From: Bordetella genomosp. 4
GTDB lineage: Bacteria > Pseudomonadota > Gammaproteobacteria > Burkholderiales > Burkholderiaceae_B
Direction: 5' to 3'
Length of the DNA: 64,000 nt
Assembly: GCF_002261185.1 (NCBI RefSeq)
Contig: NZ_NEVQ01000019.1
Coordinates: forward strand, 1 to 64,000
Made by a program: the position numbers and the translations under genes. The notes beneath the pieces were generated by a model that made no database searches, had not been told where the DNA came from, and saw only the letters and a program-made list of their open reading frames with translations. Shown piece after piece: positions 60,385 to 64,000 of this stretch (positions are counted from its first letter, which is position 1; each line of letters starts with the position of its first letter).

Positions 60385-61380
60385 TTGCAAGTCGCCACTG
60401 TTCCCGTTTCCGATATCGCCAAACCGCTGCCTGCTCCCACCGGTGTAGCATGGCCCCACGAAGACATCCTGGCGCTGTTCGAATTGCCGTTCATGGACCT
60501 GCTCTACCAAGCCCAGCAGGTCCATCGCCAGCATTTCGATGCCAACGCGATCCAGCTGTCCAGCCTGCTCTCGATCAAGACCGGCGGTTGTCCGGAGGAC
60601 TGCGCCTACTGTCCCCAATCGGCGCACTACGACACCGGCCTCGCCGCCGACAAACTGATCCCCTTGGACGACGTCCTGCAGGCCGCTCGTGCCGCCCAGG
60701 CGGGCGGCGCACAGCGGTTCTGCATGGGCGCCGCCTGGCGCAGTCCCAAGCCGCACCACCTGGACCAGGTCGCCGAAATGATCCGCGCAGTCAAAGCCCT
60801 GGGGCTGGAGACCTGCGTCACGCTGGGCATGCTGCGTGAAGGCCAGGCAGAACAACTCAAAGCTGCCGGACTGGACTACTACAACCACAATCTCGATACC
60901 TCGCCCGAGTTCTACGGCCAGATCATCTCGACCCGCACCTATCAGGATCGTCTCGACACGCTGGACCGTGTGCGCCATGCCGGATTGAACATTTGCTGTG
61001 GCGGCATCGTCGGCCTGGGTGAATCACGCAACGAACGTGCAGGCCTCATCGCTCAATTAGCCAACCTGGCGCCGTACCCCGAATCCGTGCCCATCAACAA
61101 CCTCGTACAAGTCGAAGGCACCCCACTGGCCGGCACCGACGCCTTGGACCCATTCGAATTCGTGCGCACCATCGCCGTCGCCCGCATCACCATGCCGCGC
61201 GCACACGTGCGTCTGTCCGCCGGCCGCGAAACCATGAGCGACACCTTGCAAGCTCTGTGCTTTCTGGCCGGCGCCAACTCGCTTTTCTGCGGCGACATGC
61301 TGCTGACCACCAGCAATCCGCAGGTACAAGCCGACCAGCGCCTGATGGAACGCCTGGGCCTGCACGCCGAGGCCGCTTAA
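60385..61380 (+). CDS. bioB: Biotin synthase
   Basis: Radical-SAM enzyme converting dethiobiotin to biotin. A TTG start at 60385, six nt after a perfect GGAGG, yields a 331-aa protein. The cluster motif is [13 protein letters not shown] with Cys69, Cys73 and Cys76, and the later [10 protein letters not shown] and AGRETMSD blocks fit. No other biotin genes are nearby. A longer in-frame start at 60334 is less likely. Confidence 0.95.
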   Translation: MQVATVPVSDIAKPLPAPTGVAWPHEDILALFELPFMDLLYQAQQVHRQHFDANAIQLSSLLSIKTGGCPEDCAYCPQSAHYDTGLAADKLIPLDDVLQAARAAQAGGAQRFCMGAAWRSPKPHHLDQVAEMIRAVKALGLETCVTLGMLREGQAEQLKAAGLDYYNHNLDTSPEFYGQIISTRTYQDRLDTLDRVRHAGLNICCGGIVGLGESRNERAGLIAQLANLAPYPESVPINNLVQVEGTPLAGTDALDPFEFVRTIAVARITMPRAHVRLSAGRETMSDTLQALCFLAGANSLFCGDMLLTTSNPQVQADQRLMERLGLHAEAA

Positions 61381-61489
61381 TGGCTTGGTCCCGGTCCTCT
61401 GATCAGGACGCCTGGCTCGTATTTGTCTCATCTCTGATCGAGCCTCGCTCATCTCTCCGGACAACCCTCTGACTCTCGCATCACAGCCT

Positions 61490-62359
61490 ATGCCTTCACT
61501 CACATCCGGATTGCTGTACCTGATCGCCAGCGTGGCCTGCAGCGTCAGCGTTGCCGTTCTGCTTAAAGTCGCTCGTCGATACGACATCGCCATACGCCAA
61601 GCCATCGCGGCGAACTACGCCGTCACAGCAATACTCAGCGCAATAGTGCTAGGCCCCACAACAGCCCAAGTCGAATCCGCCATCCAGTCCTGGCCTCTGC
61701 TACTGACCCTGGGCATCATCCTGCCCACCGGTTTCATCGCCATGGCGCAATCGGTGCGCCATGCCGGTATCGTCCGCAGCGACGCCGCGCAGCGTTTATC
61801 GTTGTTCCTGCCTTTGCTGGCGGCCTTCCTGCTGTTCGGCGAAAACATCACCTGGCACAAAGCCGCCGCCATCGCATTAGCCTTTACCGCCCTGTTTTGC
61901 ATCCTACGACGCCGCGACCATACAACCAACATCGCTGCCGGCTCACACACCTGGATATGGCCCTTGGGCGTCTGGATCACCTACGGCCTTGTAGACATCC
62001 TGTTCAAACAAGTCGCCAAAACCGGCACCGCCTTTGCGGGCGCGCTCCTCATCGCGTTGGTCCTGGCCGGCATCGCCATGACCGCTTACCTGCTCATCCG
62101 CCGCATCGCCTGGCATCCTCGCCACCTGCTCGCCGGCGTCATTCTGGGCCTGCTGAACTTCGGCAACATCGTCACCTACATCCGCGCCCATCAATCCCTG
62201 CCCGACAACCCCGCCCTGGTCTTCGCCTCCATGAACATGGGCGTGATCGCAGCAGGCACAGTAGTAGGAGCGCTAGCCTTTCGCGAGCCGCTCAGCCGCA
62301 TCAACCTATTGGGCCTCTTGATCGCGGCAGCGGCGATCTTCCTGATGATGCCCGCTTGA
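61490..62359 (+). CDS. DMT-superfamily (EamA-like) transporter
   Basis: 289-aa protein with about ten hydrophobic helices in two repeats, ending NMGVIAAGTVVGALAFREPL and a final helix, typical of drug/metabolite exporters. No substrate is indicated. It converges with the NIPSNAP gene and follows bioB by 109 bp. Confidence 0.85.
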   Translation: MPSLTSGLLYLIASVACSVSVAVLLKVARRYDIAIRQAIAANYAVTAILSAIVLGPTTAQVESAIQSWPLLLTLGIILPTGFIAMAQSVRHAGIVRSDAAQRLSLFLPLLAAFLLFGENITWHKAAAIALAFTALFCILRRRDHTTNIAAGSHTWIWPLGVWITYGLVDILFKQVAKTGTAFAGALLIALVLAGIAMTAYLLIRRIAWHPRHLLAGVILGLLNFGNIVTYIRAHQSLPDNPALVFASMNMGVIAAGTVVGALAFREPLSRINLLGLLIAAAAIFLMMPA

Positions 62360-62399
62360 ACCACGCCCGATGTCTGGCACCGGGCGCGCCGCCGGTCAA

Positions 62400-62726
62400 T
62401 CAACGCATGGGAGAATAATCGGTCGGGACGAGAATATGGTTTTCGACGCGCTCCACGATGGGCTTCTCGGCTTCGCTGGCGGCCCGTTTGGCGATCCACT
62501 CGGGATCCGCTTGAAAGGCATTCCACTTGCGCTCTCGCTCCTCGAGGCTTTCCCATTCCAACAAATAGGTCAGCGCGTGGTTGCTGGGACCGATCAGCGT
62601 TGTCCAGAACCCTATGGGCTTGATACCGTATTTCTTGAAAAAATCCAGCGTCGTCCTGGTAAAGCGCTCGTGCAGCGCCGGCAGGCGGCCCGGCAAACAA
62701 TGGTAAATACGCGTTTCGATAATCAT
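62400..62726 (-). CDS. NIPSNAP-family protein
   Basis: 108-aa dimeric alpha-beta barrel protein: IIETRIYHCLPGRLPALHER at the N-terminus and LTYLLEWESLEERERKW are family features. An AGGAGA precedes the ATG. Such proteins are often found in catabolic operons, with no fixed function. It is last of a minus-strand set from the cut receptor gene. Confidence 0.88.
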   Translation of the reverse strand: MIIETRIYHCLPGRLPALHERFTRTTLDFFKKYGIKPIGFWTTLIGPSNHALTYLLEWESLEERERKWNAFQADPEWIAKRAASEAEKPIVERVENHILVPTDYSPMR

Positions 62727-62755
62727 GACGTCTCCTCTGCAATATCAAACGTGGT

Positions 62756-63145
62756 TCAGCGTTGCGCTTTGGGGTATTCGGACTGGGGCAATTCCTCCTG
62801 CCAATCGGCCTCGCCCAGCGAGATGGCCAAGTGCGTCATAAACGTATCGGCGGCCGCACCATGCCAATGACGTTCGTTGGGTCGAATCCACACCACGTCG
62901 CCCTGGCGGATTTCCTGAGGCTCGTCACCATCGGAGCATATCCAGCCGCGGCCCGATGTCACATGCAACACTTGGCCATACTCATGTGTATGCCAGAACG
63001 TGCGTGCGCCCGGCGAAAAAAATACGTGATTGATGCCAACGTTGTCCTCCGGGGGCATGACCGGATCAGCCCACACAACCCCTGTGAACGTCGCACCGCG
63101 TTGCTCCGAGGGCTTGCCCTGATCTCTGCCGTGAAATACTTGCAT
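62756..63145 (-). CDS. Cupin-domain protein
   Basis: 129-aa single cupin with metal-binding His in FWHTHEYGQVLHV and the second motif RHWHGA. Close relatives occur beside CMD-family genes in aromatic or organic-acid gene sets. It starts 6 bp after the deleted dehydrogenase remnant. Confidence 0.88.
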   Translation of the reverse strand: MQVFHGRDQGKPSEQRGATFTGVVWADPVMPPEDNVGINHVFFSPGARTFWHTHEYGQVLHVTSGRGWICSDGDEPQEIRQGDVVWIRPNERHWHGAAADTFMTHLAISLGEADWQEELPQSEYPKAQR

Positions 63146-63151
63146 GACCTT

Positions 63152-63355
63152 TTACTCCGCTGTTGAAGCGCTTTTCAAACGAACGCCGCCCGATACGTCG
63201 CCGATGGCGTCCACCACACGATTGCTGATCTGGTCGCCATAACCCAGCGCAGTGGCCAGGCCAAAGCAGGCCGCGGGACCTGCGGCGTTCAGCGAGGCAC
63301 CACCCGATATGCCAGCGTCGACGAGACCGATAAAGCCTACTCGCGTCCGGTTCAT
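63152..63355 (-). pseudogene. Internally deleted beta-hydroxyacid dehydrogenase remnant
   Basis: A 67-codon open frame. Residues 5-26 (RVGFIGLVDAGISGG and following) align with the Rossmann start of 3-hydroxyisobutyrate/6-phosphogluconate-type dehydrogenases, but the GLG motif reads GLV. The next part (CFGLATALGYGDQ, VVDAIGDVSGG) resembles the C-terminal helical domain. About 220 residues in between are missing. Start and stop junctions with both neighbours are intact. Confidence 0.65.
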
Positions 63356-63765
63356 TGCTTATTCCCAGTGGCCTGTGCCGCGCTCTCCACCTCGTATGCC
63401 CGTATGGCCTCGGAGGCGACCCGGAATGCCGCCAATCCGAGGGGCGCGCCACAATAAACCGCCGCCTGCGTCAACACAGCGCGAATCTCCTCCGTGGTGA
63501 CGCCGTTGCGCAGCGCCCCTCGCACATGCACGGCCAGTTCGTGGTGCTGGCTCATGGCGGTGAGCATGGCCAGATTGACCATACTGCGCACCTTGAACGA
63601 CAACGTATCGTCCCCCCACACTTCACCCCAACAGTACTCTGTCACCAGCCGCTGCATGGGCCGATTGAACTCGTCGGCGGCCGACCACGATTTTTCGACA
63701 TGATCTGCGCCGAGGACCGTTTTGCGATTCTCGAAGCCCTCGGAAAACCGATCAGATTGCTGCAT
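63352..63765 (-). CDS. Carboxymuconolactone decarboxylase (CMD) family protein
   Basis: 137-aa all-helical protein with SMVNLAMLTAMSQHHELAVH, the GVTTEEIRAVLTQAAVYCG segment and a C-terminal helix, as in gamma-carboxymuconolactone decarboxylases of the protocatechuate pathway. No other protocatechuate genes are visible, so the substrate is uncertain. Its stop overlaps the next ATG by 4 nt. Confidence 0.9.
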   Translation of the reverse strand: MQQSDRFSEGFENRKTVLGADHVEKSWSAADEFNRPMQRLVTEYCWGEVWGDDTLSFKVRSMVNLAMLTAMSQHHELAVHVRGALRNGVTTEEIRAVLTQAAVYCGAPLGLAAFRVASEAIRAYEVESAAQATGNKQ

Positions 63766-63823
63766 GAAATTACCTCCATCATCATCGATGCGCCGTTATG
63801 TGCCGCCATGGCGCGAGAGTGTG

Positions 63824-64000
63824 CTATTTGCCGGGCCAAATGGGCTGGGCGACAGCCTGTTCCTGCGGGAATACGGTCACCGGCACACCGTCCTGCCACT
63901 GGATCACGGTAAGCGTCGCGCCAATGCGGTGCCCCGCCTCATCAAACTTGATCTCACCCCCAGGAAAGTACCGGCTGGGACCTTCGTCCAGGGTGTGCAT
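63824..64000 (-). CDS. ABC transporter solute-binding protein, C-terminal part (cut by window edge)
   Basis: The minus strand from the edge reads 58 codons to a TAG at 63824-63826, including RYFPGGEIKFDEAGHRIGA and WQDGVPVTVFPQE, the typical C-terminus of LivK-like receptors. It is partial; the rest lies beyond 64000. It lies 58 bp upstream of the CMD gene on the same strand. Confidence 0.8.
   Translation of the reverse strand: MHTLDEGPSRYFPGGEIKFDEAGHRIGATLTVIQWQDGVPVTVFPQEQAVAQPIWPGK

Noticed and set aside
60217-60400. Small open frame upstream of bioB (starting [12 protein letters not shown])
   Set aside because: No ribosome-binding site, no homology that I recognise, and it overlaps bioB in another frame.

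Overview
The window looks like a chromosomal segment from a betaproteobacterium of the order Burkholderiales, most likely Alcaligenaceae (Bordetella/Achromobacter-like). This rests on the tkt-gap-pgk order, the Bug-type solute receptor, the miaB-phoH-ybeY-corC-lnt and queA-tgt-yajC-secD-secF runs, and a moderately high GC content (estimated by eye, not computed). No rRNA, prophage, CRISPR array or replication origin was seen.

Layout. 1-14.6 kb: carbon metabolism (tkt-gap-pgk), rsmE, a maeB / patatin lipase / barstar-like operon, a FAD-linked oxidase relative, an aminotransferase, a lytic transglycosylase and ubiD. 14.7-21.5 kb: a three-gene ElaB/YqjD-YqjE-type envelope cluster, a lipoprotein, a decayed IS200/IS605 tnpB, cysG, upp and dacB. 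21.9-27.7 kb: queA, tgt, yajC, secD, secF, closed by strong terminators. 27.7-33 kb: a repeat-rich intergenic region, a three-subunit membrane dehydrogenase (Tat-exported small subunit, GMC flavoprotein, triheme cytochrome c) and a PAP2 phosphatase. 33.2-39.1 kb: miaB, phoH, ybeY, corC and lnt.

39.2-51.7 kb: a large apparent catabolic operon on the minus strand. It runs metal-dependent amidohydrolase, molybdenum hydroxylase (large, FAD and 2Fe-2S subunits), CoxG-like protein, DUF1116 protein, then a complete branched-chain-type ABC importer (receptor, two permeases, two ATPases). Many junctions overlap by 4 nt. A divergent MarR gene faces it across an intergenic region with three copies of a GTGGT..ACCAC palindrome. 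This is the best candidate for an undescribed pathway: uptake, hydroxylation and ring or amide hydrolysis of an unknown, probably nitrogen-containing, compound.

51.9-52.7 kb: a tandemly duplicated Ala-Glu-Asp tRNA block with a good promoter and a terminator. 52.7-64 kb: a spermidine-synthase-like protein; a LysR regulator divergent from a Bug receptor / CoA-transferase / CitE-type lyase set (probably organic-acid uptake, CoA activation and cleavage); a LytS/LytTR two-component pair; bioB; a DMT transporter; and a small minus-strand catabolic operon (receptor C-terminus cut by the window edge, CMD protein, deleted dehydrogenase remnant, cupin, NIPSNAP).

The most striking non-coding signal is a pair of about 210-bp multi-branched palindromes (27849-28059 and 56826-57041). 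They share layout and unpaired linkers, but their stems differ in sequence and still pair. A shared leader upstream of cysG and lnt, an intrinsic terminator directly before the lnt ribosome-binding site, and a second dispersed repeat family (24678, 52573) are further leads.
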